Positions 1 through 9,221 are shown, counted from the first letter of the stretch. The stretch is DNA of 64,000 nucleotides from Candidatus Obscuribacter phosphatis (GCA_001899315.1 MOYA01000005.1:7424-71423), one strand, 5' to 3'. Translations and numbers: made by a program. The notes: generated by a model not told the origin, from the letters alone.

Positions 1-128
1 GGCAAGATAGCTTGGCAAATGACAACAAACACCATTCAAATTACCGCCCCGACTGCGAAAGCAAAACATTGCCGGACGGGTCTTTTGCTGACGGGTGTTA
101 CTATAAAAAAAATGAGCCAGCAAAAAAA

Positions 129-1061
129 ATGAAATTGCAGTCGAGATATCTACCAATCTTTCTTTGCTTGTTCGTCTTTTCGAACAATAACTACGCCTCA
201 TCTCAAAACTTGCAAATCAGCTTTCCTGCTGGTTACAGCTATGGCTGGATTGGACATTCGCTCTTGCCTGCGGCAGCAAACATCAAGAAACTGAAATGGA
301 AAGACCAAATTGAAGCAAAAGGCTTGGTCACTCTGCCGAACGGGCACGATCTTGCTTTCAGCGGCAATGGGCGACTTTGCGAAGAGCCTCAAGTTCTAGA
401 TGTTTTGCCGACCAACCTCAGCTGCCTATTTTTAAGCAACCTAGAGATTGACGACAAAATTGCCGAGCATCTAAAACGCTTTCGGCAGATAGAAAGACTA
501 GATTTATCAAATACCGAAATCACCGATGCCAGTTTGACTGCAATCGGCTCACTGGCAAGCTTGGTGCGCTTAGACCTAAGTCGTACCATGATCAGAGGCA
601 GCGAACTTAGCAAACTTACCGAATTGAAAAAACTAACCCACTTGCGCCTGGCCAATAACAACCTAAAGCCAGGCTCGGTTGCGGCTATAGCTAGCTTAAC
701 CGGCTTGCAGCACCTCGAGTTGATGCGCTGCGGGCTCACCGACGATGACCTCAATAAGCTAAAGACCTTGACCGAACTAAAGGGCATCGAGCTGACAGAC
801 AATAACAAGCTGAGCGACCGCAGCCTAGAGGCGCTACAAGGCATGAAAAAACTCTACTGGCTCAATCTAGAGGGTACTTCCTATACAGCGCCGGCAATCG
901 CCTCCAGGCTAGGTAATAGAGCCTTGCGTCTCACCTTCTACAAAGGACAATTCAGCCAAGCCGATAAACAGCTTTTGCAAAGCAGAAATAAATTTTTCGT
1001 ACTGAATGAAGTCGACCGCAAGTTAAGAGCCGACCCCACAGTTTTTGCCCCCCTTCATTGA
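129..1061 (+). CDS. Exported leucine-rich-repeat protein
   Basis: The ATG at 129 is chosen because it opens a Sec-type signal (MKLQSR, then a hydrophobic stretch ending near ASS). An in-frame ATG at 12 would add 39 polar residues before it. The mature part has about six leucine-rich repeats of roughly 23 residues with LxxLxLxxN/T signatures, such as LTHLRLANN and LYWLNLEGT, between residues ~110 and ~260. LRR domains generally form curved protein-binding surfaces, so an extracytoplasmic binding role is inferred. The partner is unknown. It ends 10 nt before the LysM gene and may be co-transcribed with it. Confidence 0.75.
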   Translation: MKLQSRYLPIFLCLFVFSNNNYASSQNLQISFPAGYSYGWIGHSLLPAAANIKKLKWKDQIEAKGLVTLPNGHDLAFSGNGRLCEEPQVLDVLPTNLSCLFLSNLEIDDKIAEHLKRFRQIERLDLSNTEITDASLTAIGSLASLVRLDLSRTMIRGSELSKLTELKKLTHLRLANNNLKPGSVAAIASLTGLQHLELMRCGLTDDDLNKLKTLTELKGIELTDNNKLSDRSLEALQGMKKLYWLNLEGTSYTAPAIASRLGNRALRLTFYKGQFSQADKQLLQSRNKFFVLNEVDRKLRADPTVFAPLH

Positions 1062-1071
1062 GGTCATAGCT

Positions 1072-1266
1072 ATGTTTCACATTGTTCAACCAGGCGATTG
1101 CGTCTGGAACATCGCCAAAAAACGCTTGCAAGACCGCTCGGGGCAGGCACCTAATGATGCCGAAATAGCGCAAGAAACCAATCGCATCGTGCAACTCAAT
1201 AAGCTGGACGAGCCGCCCCGCCACCGCGATCTTATTTATCCCGGCGAGAAACTGGTGCTCGAATAG
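1072..1266 (+). CDS. Stand-alone LysM domain protein
   Basis: This 64-residue protein is essentially one LysM domain: HIVQPGDCVWNIAKKRL at the N-terminus and YPGEKLVLE at the C-terminus match the two ends of the LysM fold, which binds peptidoglycan or other GlcNAc polymers. The ATG at 1072 has GAGG at 1060-1063, eight bases upstream, and lies just after the LRR stop. No signal peptide is visible. It may therefore be cytoplasmic, exported by a non-Sec route, or act as a domain brought to a partner. Confidence 0.7.
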   Translation: MFHIVQPGDCVWNIAKKRLQDRSGQAPNDAEIAQETNRIVQLNKLDEPPRHRDLIYPGEKLVLE

Positions 1267-1353
1267 TCTGGCAACTGAACCAAACAGAATTTGGCTGAAG
1301 CTGCAAATAATTGGGAATAAAGGTCAATACCGGCTGAACCGCTCAGGTATTTT

Positions 1354-2607
1354 ATGCAACTGGCCCTTACCGCCCAAAAACTGGAAGACGCCCGAAAACT
1401 GCGGCGTTTTGGTCAGTGGCGCCAAGCTGAAGCAACCTTGAATGAGCTATCGCAAACCCTACCGCAGTTTTTCAAAACAAAAGAACCGGTGACAGCAGAT
1501 GAAATGGAAGCGGCCCTTGAAATCTTGCGCGAGAAAGCCAGACTCTACGAACAAAGCGGTATCAACAACAAATGCTGGGCAGAAACTCTGCAACTAGTGC
1601 AGGTACTTGAGAAGCGCTGCCAAGCCCCGCTTGCCCAACAGGCACGCACCCTTTGGAAGATGCATCTTTGCGCCAAGCGAAACGATTATGTGGCTTATCA
1701 CCTGCAAGGAGAGCCGCATCTGCACGAGGCCATTGCTCTTTTCAAAGAGCCTTCCACTTACAACGATCCAACTTATCTTAACTTGCTTGGCTGGCAGACA
1801 GCCTTTCGCAGCGGCGAGCTAGAGAAAGCATTGAAAATTCTCGACTCGGCTCTCAATTCATATTCGCATTGCAGCGGCGCCGAGAGGCAAGAAGATATGG
1901 CTTTCACCTATCAACTGCTCAGCCTCGCCTATGACGAAAATGGCATCGGCGACAAACTTCGACTCTTTCTAGAGAGAGGCAGAGCCCTGTCGCAAGCCAT
2001 GCAAGAGCCAGCTGAACTGGCCGATTTGCTCACCTTTTCCGTAGCCAGACAGGCGGTGGAGCCAGAATTTGCCCTCGACGGTCTCAAGTGGATAGAAAAA
2101 AACTTTGGCGAAAGGCATCCTAAGCTTTTAGTGCTTCGCACAGCCATAGCCGCCCGCCTGGAAAACGAAGCCATGGAAGGAGCCGAGTCTTACTGGCTTG
2201 ATTCACTAGAAAAGTGCGATGACCCGCCCATGGGTCACTGCATCTATGCACTGACAGGCTATGCCGGCTATTTAGAGCGAAAAGAACGCCAGCCGGAAGC
2301 TGAAGAGCACTACCGAAAGGCTCTAGCCATAATCGAGAGCTATTTTCAGCCCGAACCTTTATTCTTTCTTGGCCCACAACCGGCGCTGGCGCTTTCTGAG
2401 CTTTTGGTAAAACAAAAGCGCTTTCCAGAATGCGAAATCTTGCTCAAGAGCTTTATTGAAAGACAAGATAAAGACGATTATGTCTCAGAACTTGACATAG
2501 AGTACGCTCTTGAAATACTGATTAACATACTGAACGAGCTTGGCAGAAGCGATGAAACAGAGCCCTACAAGCGTAAACTGAACCGGCTGCAGGGCCTCGA
2601 ACCCTGA
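1354..2607 (+). CDS. TPR-like helical repeat protein
   Basis: The 417-residue protein lacks a signal peptide and is almost entirely alpha-helical in character. TPR-like segments are visible, for example around ALAIIESYFQPEP near residue 330, and earlier EKALKILDSALNSY near 155, each with alternating small and large hydrophobic positions. TPR proteins usually scaffold protein complexes. No catalytic motif is present. It follows the LysM gene after 87 nt. Function unknown; TPR assignment moderately sure. Confidence 0.65.
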   Translation: MQLALTAQKLEDARKLRRFGQWRQAEATLNELSQTLPQFFKTKEPVTADEMEAALEILREKARLYEQSGINNKCWAETLQLVQVLEKRCQAPLAQQARTLWKMHLCAKRNDYVAYHLQGEPHLHEAIALFKEPSTYNDPTYLNLLGWQTAFRSGELEKALKILDSALNSYSHCSGAERQEDMAFTYQLLSLAYDENGIGDKLRLFLERGRALSQAMQEPAELADLLTFSVARQAVEPEFALDGLKWIEKNFGERHPKLLVLRTAIAARLENEAMEGAESYWLDSLEKCDDPPMGHCIYALTGYAGYLERKERQPEAEEHYRKALAIIESYFQPEPLFFLGPQPALALSELLVKQKRFPECEILLKSFIERQDKDDYVSELDIEYALEILINILNELGRSDETEPYKRKLNRLQGLEP

Positions 2608-2697
2608 CAGAGCAACCCTCACCCGGGGATACGCTCGTCAACTGAGCTAGCAATTTCTTAACCCTATAACCAAGCCGAGCAGAGTAAACTCTAGGGC

Positions 2698-3012
2698 ATG
2701 GCAATCACAGACGACTCCCGCGACAAACTTAAAGCGCGCCTATCTAAAGCAATTGGGCATCTCAATGCCGTCTACAAAATGGTAGACGAAAAGAAGTATT
2801 GCATTGACATTTTGAACCAGCTCAAAGCAGTGCAGTCGGCGCTGGACAAAACCGCCGAAATAATGCTCAAAGACCACCTCAACACCTGTGTGGTCGAAGC
2901 TGTGCAAAATAACGATTCGCAGAGAGTGATGGAAGAATTATGGCAGCTTTTGCGACACAGTGAGAGCAGCGAAAGCGATGAAGACCGCAGCGAAGCTTGC
3001 TGCAAGAAATAA
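2698..3012 (+). CDS. csoR: CsoR/RcnR-family metal-sensing repressor (DUF156)
   Basis: This 104-residue all-helical protein fits the CsoR/RcnR/FrmR family of tetrameric DNA-binding repressors. Cys35, His60 and Cys64 have the same spacing (25 and 4 residues) as the Cu(I)-binding Cys36-His61-Cys65 of CsoR, so copper sensing is the most likely role. The N-terminal AIGHLNAVYKMV helix matches the family's RL.RI.GQ..gi.rM region. No copper ATPase or CopZ lies nearby, so the regulon must be elsewhere. The ATG at 2698 is preceded by AGGG only three bases upstream. Confidence 0.8.
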   Translation: MAITDDSRDKLKARLSKAIGHLNAVYKMVDEKKYCIDILNQLKAVQSALDKTAEIMLKDHLNTCVVEAVQNNDSQRVMEELWQLLRHSESSESDEDRSEACCKK

Positions 3013-3128
3013 GTAAAAGAGCAAAACTTCAGGGAAAACACTAGTTCGGCATGTCCTCTTGCCCCGGTTCTTTTTGGTTTTGGTGCATCTAACATGGCGG
3101 CATCTTTCTCTTGCTGCGAGGTCAAGCT

Positions 3129-3719
3129 ATGCAAAAGCTTCAGCTCTTCACCCTCCTTTCGCTGACTACCTCTCTTGCGACCAGCCTGCTTAGCCAAGCT
3201 CCGGCATCAGCTCAAGGTTTTGTCAAAATCAAGAAAGACGCACTTGAGCAAGTAGAGTTTTACAAAGCCCCGCGGCACATCATGATCTTAGACGAAAGTC
3301 CGCGTGTAACCGACCACCGCCACCAAATAAATCAAGGCAATAATATGGTTATTGCCATTCCACCTCTTCAAAATGGCAGCCCAGCAGCAAATACCATCAC
3401 CCTCAGACCTGAAACAAACAACCTGCCCCAGGCAAACTTCGCAAGCAATATACCGGCGCAAGGTTTAGTAGCCAATCGCAATCTAAGCCCGGTTAGACAA
3501 GGGGGACTGGCACCGGCTGTCAACCAAGACAGCAAGCATCAAAACGCCGCCCGCCCGCTCATGCACAAAAACAATGCCGCAATCAAGCAAAGCAGCCCAT
3601 CTCAGTACGCTCCAGCTGCTTATCCAGGCTATAACAGCGGCGGCTCTTTTTTACCCAGCGAGCAAAATACCAATACGGCAGTGACCGGCAAACTAAGACA
3701 ACAGCTACTGCAAAAATAA
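3129..3719 (+). CDS. Exported Asn/Gln/Pro-rich protein of unknown function
   Basis: The ATG at 3129 follows GAGG at 3118-3121 and opens a classical signal peptide with a long Leu/Thr/Ser core ending in ASAQG, so cleavage by signal peptidase I near residue 30 is expected. The remaining ~165 residues are low-complexity, rich in Asn, Gln, Pro, Ala and Ser, and probably disordered. No domain was recognised. Likely a secreted or cell-surface protein. Confidence 0.6.
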   Translation: MQKLQLFTLLSLTTSLATSLLSQAPASAQGFVKIKKDALEQVEFYKAPRHIMILDESPRVTDHRHQINQGNNMVIAIPPLQNGSPAANTITLRPETNNLPQANFASNIPAQGLVANRNLSPVRQGGLAPAVNQDSKHQNAARPLMHKNNAAIKQSSPSQYAPAAYPGYNSGGSFLPSEQNTNTAVTGKLRQQLLQK

Positions 3720-3748
3720 CAAGCCTCAAAAGTAGTAAACTAGCAGGC

Positions 3749-4579
3749 ATGCCCAAGCACAAATTAGACAACTTGCTGCAAAAAATAGGTAGACCAGCCT
3801 ATCAAATTTTGCCCATCGAGAATAAAACAAACGAGACTTTGGCAAAAGAGCAATTGCTTACGGCATCAAAGTTTGGCGGCGATCCATATTTCGAAGCCGG
3901 TGAACAGTGGCCCATCTGCGGCAAATGCGAAAATGCCGAGTCTTTTATTTGCCAGCTAGACCTTAGACAAGCCAAAGATGCGCAACTACCCAGCTCTTTT
4001 GGTCTTTTGACTTTCTTTTACTGTTTTCAGTGCTTTCCTTGGGATGCCCCCCAGCCCGGTTGGACAGTGCGCAACTATCCTCAAGCTGATATTGCCAAGG
4101 CTGTGAGCATAGAAAAACCAGCACCAAAGCAAGTTGGATTTTTCAAAAAGCTATTTGCGAAAAACAACGCCTCCGAAAATTCCAAAGTTTCACTAGTGGA
4201 GTTCAAGAGCTTCATTTGCTATCCGCAACTTGATGAATTAGACGAAATCGCTGAAGGCTTGGCGCCTGAATTTAAGTCTTTGCAGGCTGAAGTAGAAGAG
4301 AATGGCAAAGAAGATTTTTGCGATATCTATTACCAGACGATAGAGCAAAGCGGTCAAGACTCAGATAACTTTGGCACCATAATTGGTGGCTATTCGCAAT
4401 GGATCCAATGCTTTCCACCCGACCTAAAATGCAAACACTGCCAAAGCTGGATGAGGCAGCTTGTGCAACTAGGCTCAGAGAAAAAACTTGACATTATGTT
4501 TGGCGATGCCGGCTGCATTTATCTTTCTATTTGCGACGAACATCCTCAAGAAATAAGCATGATGCTGCAATGTTTTTAG
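3749..4579 (+). CDS. DUF1963 (YwqG-like) protein
   Basis: The protein fits the DUF1963/YwqG family: an early SKFGGDPYFE segment, then QWPICGKCENAESFICQLDL where the family has a WP-C--C--M-F-.Q.dL pattern, and a C-terminal FGDAGCIYL segment that matches the family's closing strand. Extra Cys pairs (CGKC near residue 58, CKHC near 230) suggest a bound metal. The biochemical role of the family is unknown. Cytoplasmic; 29 nt after the preceding exported protein. Confidence 0.65.
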   Translation: MPKHKLDNLLQKIGRPAYQILPIENKTNETLAKEQLLTASKFGGDPYFEAGEQWPICGKCENAESFICQLDLRQAKDAQLPSSFGLLTFFYCFQCFPWDAPQPGWTVRNYPQADIAKAVSIEKPAPKQVGFFKKLFAKNNASENSKVSLVEFKSFICYPQLDELDEIAEGLAPEFKSLQAEVEENGKEDFCDIYYQTIEQSGQDSDNFGTIIGGYSQWIQCFPPDLKCKHCQSWMRQLVQLGSEKKLDIMFGDAGCIYLSICDEHPQEISMMLQCF

Positions 4580-4662
4580 GTCTTGGGCAGACCGATTAGC
4601 ATATGGCAGCGGGTATAAACTCATCAACACATAAAAACATAAACACATAAAAAGGAAAAGTA

Positions 4663-5856
4663 ATGCAGAAATGGAAACAGGCTTTAACTCTTACTGTTCT
4701 GGCTGCTCTTACCGTCCCAGATTGCTTGGGCTCTCAACCCAATAGTGCTGATTCTTCGCCTTTCGCCATCGACTTATTTAAGACGGTAGCCGCCGGTAGA
4801 GCAAACGAAAATGTGCTTGTTTCACCACTTAGCGCTCACACCGCCCTAACTATGACTTACACCGGTGCCGAAGGCGAAACAGAAAAGGCCATGGGCAAAA
4901 CTTTGGGTCTAAGCAACAAGCTAGAAGCCGCTGGGCAAACAAAAGCCAAGCTGGAGTCTCTGCGTAATCCGGGTGCCAAAACCAAGCTAGAGATAGCAAA
5001 CGCCCTATTTGGCGACAAAAACATCAGCTTTCGCCCAGACTTTCTCAAGACAACCAGAGAAAACTTTGACGCCGAGCTAAATAGCCTCGACTTTGGTAAC
5101 AGCGAAGCGGCACTGAAAACCATCAACGACTGGGTCGCCAAGCAAACCCATGGCAAAATCACAAGTATTCTCGATTCAATCGGTAAAGATGCCATCTTGT
5201 ATCTGGTCAATGCTGTCTATTTCAAGGGGCTCTGGAGCGAACCCTTCGACAAGAAGCAGACCAGCTCGGAAACTTTCTTTAGCCCGGACAAAGCCGAAAA
5301 AGTACCGACCATGCACATGCACAGCGATGAATTTCAATACTTCGAGACCCCTGAATTTCAAGCCTTGATGCTGCCCTATAACGACAAGCGGCTCAGTCTA
5401 TTAATCTTCTTGCCGGCTAAAAACAAAAATCTGCAGAGCTTCGAAAACAGCCTTGACCAGAAAAAATTTGAAAACTACACCCAAGCATTCAGAAAGCGCG
5501 AGGGCTCGCTCAGCCTGCCCAAGTTTAAGATCGAAGACAAAATGCTGCTCAATGAGCCACTAGGCAAAATGGGCATGGGCATAGCCTTTGATCCCGATCG
5601 CGCCGACTTCAAAAAAATGGTCAATCTAAAGGCCAATGTCTATATCAGCAAGGTCTTGCATAAGACTTTTATGGAAGTAAATGAAGAAGGAACCGAAGCA
5701 GCGGCGGTTACCGCCGTCGAGATGAGTGTCGCCACGGCCATGATGCCCACCAATCCGCCCTTTGAAATGAAAGTCAATCGACCCTTTTTCATTGCTTTGA
5801 GAGATTGGAAAACGGGCACGATTCTATTTGCCGGACACGTGGTCAAACCAAAATAA
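4663..5856 (+). CDS. Exported serpin (serine protease inhibitor)
   Basis: A full-length serpin of 397 residues with an N-terminal signal peptide. Conserved parts include NVLVSPLSAHTALTMTYTGA near residue 55, LVNAVYFKGLW near 185 and a C-terminal NRPFFIAL segment. The reactive-loop hinge EEGTEAAA (residues 341-348) has the small residues seen in inhibitory serpins, so it should trap proteases by loop insertion. Counting from G343 as P15 puts P1-P1' at about Ala357-Thr358, which would suit an elastase-like target, but the loop is a few residues longer than in antitrypsin and the bond is uncertain. AAGGAAAAG precedes the ATG. A kinase gene follows after 25 nt. Confidence 0.9.
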   Translation: MQKWKQALTLTVLAALTVPDCLGSQPNSADSSPFAIDLFKTVAAGRANENVLVSPLSAHTALTMTYTGAEGETEKAMGKTLGLSNKLEAAGQTKAKLESLRNPGAKTKLEIANALFGDKNISFRPDFLKTTRENFDAELNSLDFGNSEAALKTINDWVAKQTHGKITSILDSIGKDAILYLVNAVYFKGLWSEPFDKKQTSSETFFSPDKAEKVPTMHMHSDEFQYFETPEFQALMLPYNDKRLSLLIFLPAKNKNLQSFENSLDQKKFENYTQAFRKREGSLSLPKFKIEDKMLLNEPLGKMGMGIAFDPDRADFKKMVNLKANVYISKVLHKTFMEVNEEGTEAAAVTAVEMSVATAMMPTNPPFEMKVNRPFFIALRDWKTGTILFAGHVVKPK

Positions 5857-5881
5857 ACTTCTAGCTTGAGAGGAAAGGCAA

Positions 5882-8440
5882 TTGTCCGACCAAGAAAAGC
5901 TTCAGCCCGAACAAGAAAAGGTGCAGGCGCAGCCACCTGTGACTCCTCGATTAAAAGTCTCGGAAGAAGACAGCGCCAGCGACAAGACTCTACCAAGCGC
6001 CAACAACTATACTTTTTCGGCGCAAGCAGCATTTAAGAATGAAATTGAAATAGCACCGGGCACCATAGTCGCCGAGGCCTATAAGGTAATCAAGCTCATC
6101 GGCAAAGGAGGCATGGGACAGGTCTATCTAGCAGAACACCTGACCTTGCATAAACAATGTGCCCTCAAGATTTTACCGGCCAATCAAGTCACCGAAAAAG
6201 CTTGGCTTAGATTTCAAACCGAAGCAAGAGCGGTAGCCAAATTGGAGCATCCAAATTTAGTAAGGGTAACTGATTTAGGCGTACACGACAAAACCATGCC
6301 CTTTTATGCCATGGATTTTATTGACGGCATCAGCCTCGATCAATACATCAAAGAAGGTCAAAAATTAAGCCTTAGAGCCGTCATCGATATCTTCACCCAA
6401 GTTCTAGAAGGACTCCAATTTGCCCATGCAAGCGGCATCATTCACCGCGACCTAAAGCCAGCCAATATTGTCGTCATCGGCAACCCAGAAAGCGGCAATC
6501 TGAAAGCCAAAATACTAGACTTTGGCCTGGCAAAACTGACCCAAGCAGAATGTGCCGACCTAAGCCTTACAGCCACTGGAGAGATATTCGGCAGCCCTTA
6601 TTATATGAGCCCCGAACAATGCCTGGGTGAAGGTGTAGACGCACGCAGCGATCTTTACTCACTAGGCTGCTCAATATTCGAATGTTTGACCGGCAAGCCG
6701 CCTTACACGGGCAATACGCTGCTTGCGGTGATGAGCAAGCATCAAATGGCTGAAATACCAAAACTTTCTGAACTGCCTACCGATTTGCTTAGCAATGCAG
6801 ATAAAGAAGAGATAAAGCAACTCGAATTGGTTCTGAATAAACTTTTGCAGAAAAAGCCGCAAAATCGTTATCAAAGCGCCCAAGAGGCTAGCGCAGACTT
6901 GAACATGGTCGGCAATAAAGGCAAGTTCGCCGCGCCAATTGCTCAAGCTAAGCAGGGCAAAACTTTGCCAGAGAAAGCCTTATTTTTTACAGGTCTGGCG
7001 ACGACCGTAGCCGTAACCCTCGCTGCCTATGCTTTTCTTTACTCGGTTGGAATGAGAAATTCAAATCCGATCGATGCGACAGGAAGCATGATAAAGACGG
7101 CAGAAGCCTTGCAAGGTGCCTCAACTTTTGCCCCTTTGATTAATCCAAGCCCTGAACAGTGCTACGAAAGAATAAGACAAGTGCTGCGGCGCTACGATCT
7201 TGTTATGAACAGCATCAGCGATGCTCAAATGCAAGACAACTTGGCAAAAGGCTTGACGGCTGAAAAAGAAGCGACCAAAGCCAAACTTGTATCAATGGGC
7301 GAGAAAGCAATTCCAGCCTCGTTGGCTGCCATTAAGAGCGAGGGACAAATTAGATTTGAAGCGGTTGATGTGCTAAAGAAAATCGGCAAACCGGCTGTCG
7401 ATCCCCTCATGCGATTTTGCGACGAGCACCCCGCCTATGCCAGAGTTTGCGCCGCCGCGATTGGACCAATGGGCGAAAGCGCCATCGATTATCTAATCGA
7501 CGATATGGTAAAGAACCAAGGCTCCATGCGCAATCGATTAGTACTTCTTGATGAACTGGTGGGCAAAAGGCGCACCACTCATTTTTCTACCGAGCATGGA
7601 CTGCTTCAGTTAAGCTCAGCCAATCAAAACAAGCTATTCAAGCTAATTGCAGAACATCCAGACAGTGAAGACCTTGAAGCTTTGCTTGAACTAGCCACGG
7701 CACGCACGGTTTCCAATGCAGAAAACATAGACCGCCTGGGTGAAATGCTGCTCAAGAGCGACGACAATAGTATTAGCCAAATAGCAATCACCGCCCTTGG
7801 TGACACTATTCGCCAAGCCTCAGAGGAAGGGTATGTACGACCAGTCGGCTATCTGTGTAAGAAAATAGAGAGCACAAGCGATGAAGAGATTAAAGAGAAA
7901 TGCCTGCGTGCCATTGCCCAAGCCACAAATAAACTACCACTGGAAGCGATCAATTTAGCCCAAAGACTAGCAAGCGCAGAAGTTTCGTCGGTGAAGCAAG
8001 AGGCTATAGGACTGCTGATTGTGCAAACGCCCTTTCACCCCATTGGCAAAGATTACATAGCTAAAGGCTTAGAAACACCAAATTCGACAGGTTACTATAA
8101 GTCTTTGCAGTACATCGATAGAATCTCTAAAAAGTTCCCTTCTGTCTTGCTGGCGCTGGCAAAAGCGGCTGAATCAGACTACCAAGCCCGCCATACTCTC
8201 TTAAGAATCGGAGCCGAAAAAGTACCTGGCGGCATAGATATAGTCATTAGCACACTTGAAAATAAAGAGCGCCGCTTTACTGACCGCGAAGCACAAGAAG
8301 CCTTACGCGCGCTTGAACAAATGGATGCAAGTACAGCTAAAAAAGCCATCCCTACTCTTGAAAAAATGCTCAAGAACCCTAGTTTGCCAAACAGAAAGGC
8401 TGTTGAGACAGTGCTGAAGAATCTAAAGAAAGGTCCGTAA
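5882..8440 (+). CDS. Membrane Ser/Thr protein kinase with C-terminal HEAT-like repeats
   Basis: Starts at TTG 5882, with AGGAAAGG just upstream. Residues ~65-330 form a Hanks-type kinase: glycine loop IGKGGMGQVY, Lys96, catalytic loop HRDLKPAN with Asp190, DFG Asp213 and SPEQ in the activation segment. All key residues are present, so it should be active. A single membrane span lies at about 366-390. The remaining ~450 residues look like alpha-helical HEAT/armadillo-type repeats outside the membrane and may sense a ligand or bind protein. The serpin lies 25 nt upstream, so the two are probably co-transcribed. Confidence 0.9.
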   Translation: MSDQEKLQPEQEKVQAQPPVTPRLKVSEEDSASDKTLPSANNYTFSAQAAFKNEIEIAPGTIVAEAYKVIKLIGKGGMGQVYLAEHLTLHKQCALKILPANQVTEKAWLRFQTEARAVAKLEHPNLVRVTDLGVHDKTMPFYAMDFIDGISLDQYIKEGQKLSLRAVIDIFTQVLEGLQFAHASGIIHRDLKPANIVVIGNPESGNLKAKILDFGLAKLTQAECADLSLTATGEIFGSPYYMSPEQCLGEGVDARSDLYSLGCSIFECLTGKPPYTGNTLLAVMSKHQMAEIPKLSELPTDLLSNADKEEIKQLELVLNKLLQKKPQNRYQSAQEASADLNMVGNKGKFAAPIAQAKQGKTLPEKALFFTGLATTVAVTLAAYAFLYSVGMRNSNPIDATGSMIKTAEALQGASTFAPLINPSPEQCYERIRQVLRRYDLVMNSISDAQMQDNLAKGLTAEKEATKAKLVSMGEKAIPASLAAIKSEGQIRFEAVDVLKKIGKPAVDPLMRFCDEHPAYARVCAAAIGPMGESAIDYLIDDMVKNQGSMRNRLVLLDELVGKRRTTHFSTEHGLLQLSSANQNKLFKLIAEHPDSEDLEALLELATARTVSNAENIDRLGEMLLKSDDNSISQIAITALGDTIRQASEEGYVRPVGYLCKKIESTSDEEIKEKCLRAIAQATNKLPLEAINLAQRLASAEVSSVKQEAIGLLIVQTPFHPIGKDYIAKGLETPNSTGYYKSLQYIDRISKKFPSVLLALAKAAESDYQARHTLLRIGAEKVPGGIDIVISTLENKERRFTDREAQEALRALEQMDASTAKKAIPTLEKMLKNPSLPNRKAVETVLKNLKKGP

Positions 8441-8464
8441 GACTCTTTTGCCAGACCTTTCTTT
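8425..8464 (+). terminator. Intrinsic terminator overlapping the kinase stop
   Basis: AAAGAAAGGTC at 8425-8435 pairs perfectly with GACCTTTCTTT at 8454-8464, leaving an 18-nt loop that contains the stop codon. The 3' arm supplies the T-rich tract. A-rich and T-rich arms make it weaker than a GC-rich hairpin. Confidence 0.55.
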
Positions 8465-8489
8465 ATACAATGTTAGAACTGCCGAGTTT

Positions 8490-8747
8490 TTACTCAGACT
8501 TTTGTGCGCCGTTATTGGTCCACACAGGTATGGGAGGAACCAGAGCATATGGAGATTTGGCTGCGGCACCTTTTGCGTCGGAACCGGTGTTCCAATCTAG
8601 GGCTTTGGAAGAATCACGAGAACCTTGTCCTTTTGCGTCGGAACCGGTGTTCCAGTCTAAGCCTTTAGAAGAACTACCGAAACCTTCACCGTTTGGCATC
8701 TGCATCAAGTTCTTCTCGACCTCTGGCTTCAAGGGCATGTTCTTACA
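8490..8747 (-). pseudogene. Detached C-terminal tail of the split small protein
   Basis: Directly after the TAA that ends the 128-residue gene, the same reading frame stays open for about 85 codons and begins CKNMPLKP, matching CKNMPLQE in the paralogue at 9222. The tail encodes two copies of a 20-residue repeat containing LDWNTGSDAKG. It has no independent ribosome site, so it is best read as the untranslated or readthrough 3' part of a gene broken by one nonsense codon. The opposite strand is also open here, but only incidentally. Confidence 0.6.
8569..8688. repeat. Two 60-bp direct repeats
   Basis: CCTTTTGCGTCGGAACCGGT begins at both 8569 and 8629, and near-identity continues for about 45 bases of each 60-bp unit. 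The period is a multiple of three and encodes, on the minus strand, the repeated SSK-LDWNTGSDAKG segment. A third degenerate start may follow near 8689. Confidence 0.85.
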
Positions 8748-9134
8748 TTACTGCTCTGAGACATTACCGTCTTGATCTTCCCGATACTTAGCAATAGTCT
8801 CGATGCGACTGCCTTTATTTGAGTTTTCTTCGGGATTAGGCTTGGCTTTTAACTCGTAACCCCTTCCGTCTTGATCCATCTTTAGATCGACCGGAGGCAA
8901 ATATTTTGAATCATTTTTAGACTGCTTCTGGTAGTCACGAATGATGTCCAGCTGCTCTCCTACACTCTTGCCATTCATACTCTGCTGGAATTCACAACCT
9001 TGTCTAGTATCCAGACCGTTGTTACCAAAAGCCTTCTCGACCATGCGATTGAGACTATGATTCATGGGGATTTCGGGAATGTGCATCCTAAAATCACTGC
9101 TATCAGAACCTGATCTGGAAAAATTTTCGCCCAT
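8748..9134 (-). CDS. Truncated small hydrophilic protein (paralogue of the 9222 gene)
   Basis: A 128-residue hydrophilic protein without signal or membrane segment. Its core from RQGCEFQQSMNGKSVGEQL to NPEENSNKGSR is close to the protein encoded at 9222-9896, so the two are tandem duplicates. No known domain was recognised. It stops at TAA 8748-8750, in the sequence GAG CAG TAA TGT AAG, where the paralogue reads GAG CAG TCA TGT AAG. The stop therefore looks like one C-to-A change, and the protein has lost its tail. The start at 9134 has only a weak upstream site. Confidence 0.6.
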   Translation of the reverse strand: MGENFSRSGSDSSDFRMHIPEIPMNHSLNRMVEKAFGNNGLDTRQGCEFQQSMNGKSVGEQLDIIRDYQKQSKNDSKYLPPVDLKMDQDGRGYELKAKPNPEENSNKGSRIETIAKYREDQDGNVSEQ

Positions 9135-9221
9135 GGCTAGCGTCTTAAAGAAAAGTGGGGGATATGGTCAACTGCCCATAGCAGCATTAGACTCCCTTAA
9201 GCATAAAAATCTCGTGAAAAC

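Noticed and set aside
8470-8775. 101-residue plus-strand frame over the repeat block
   Set aside because: The minus-strand frame continues the homology of the paralogous gene, so the plus frame is incidental.
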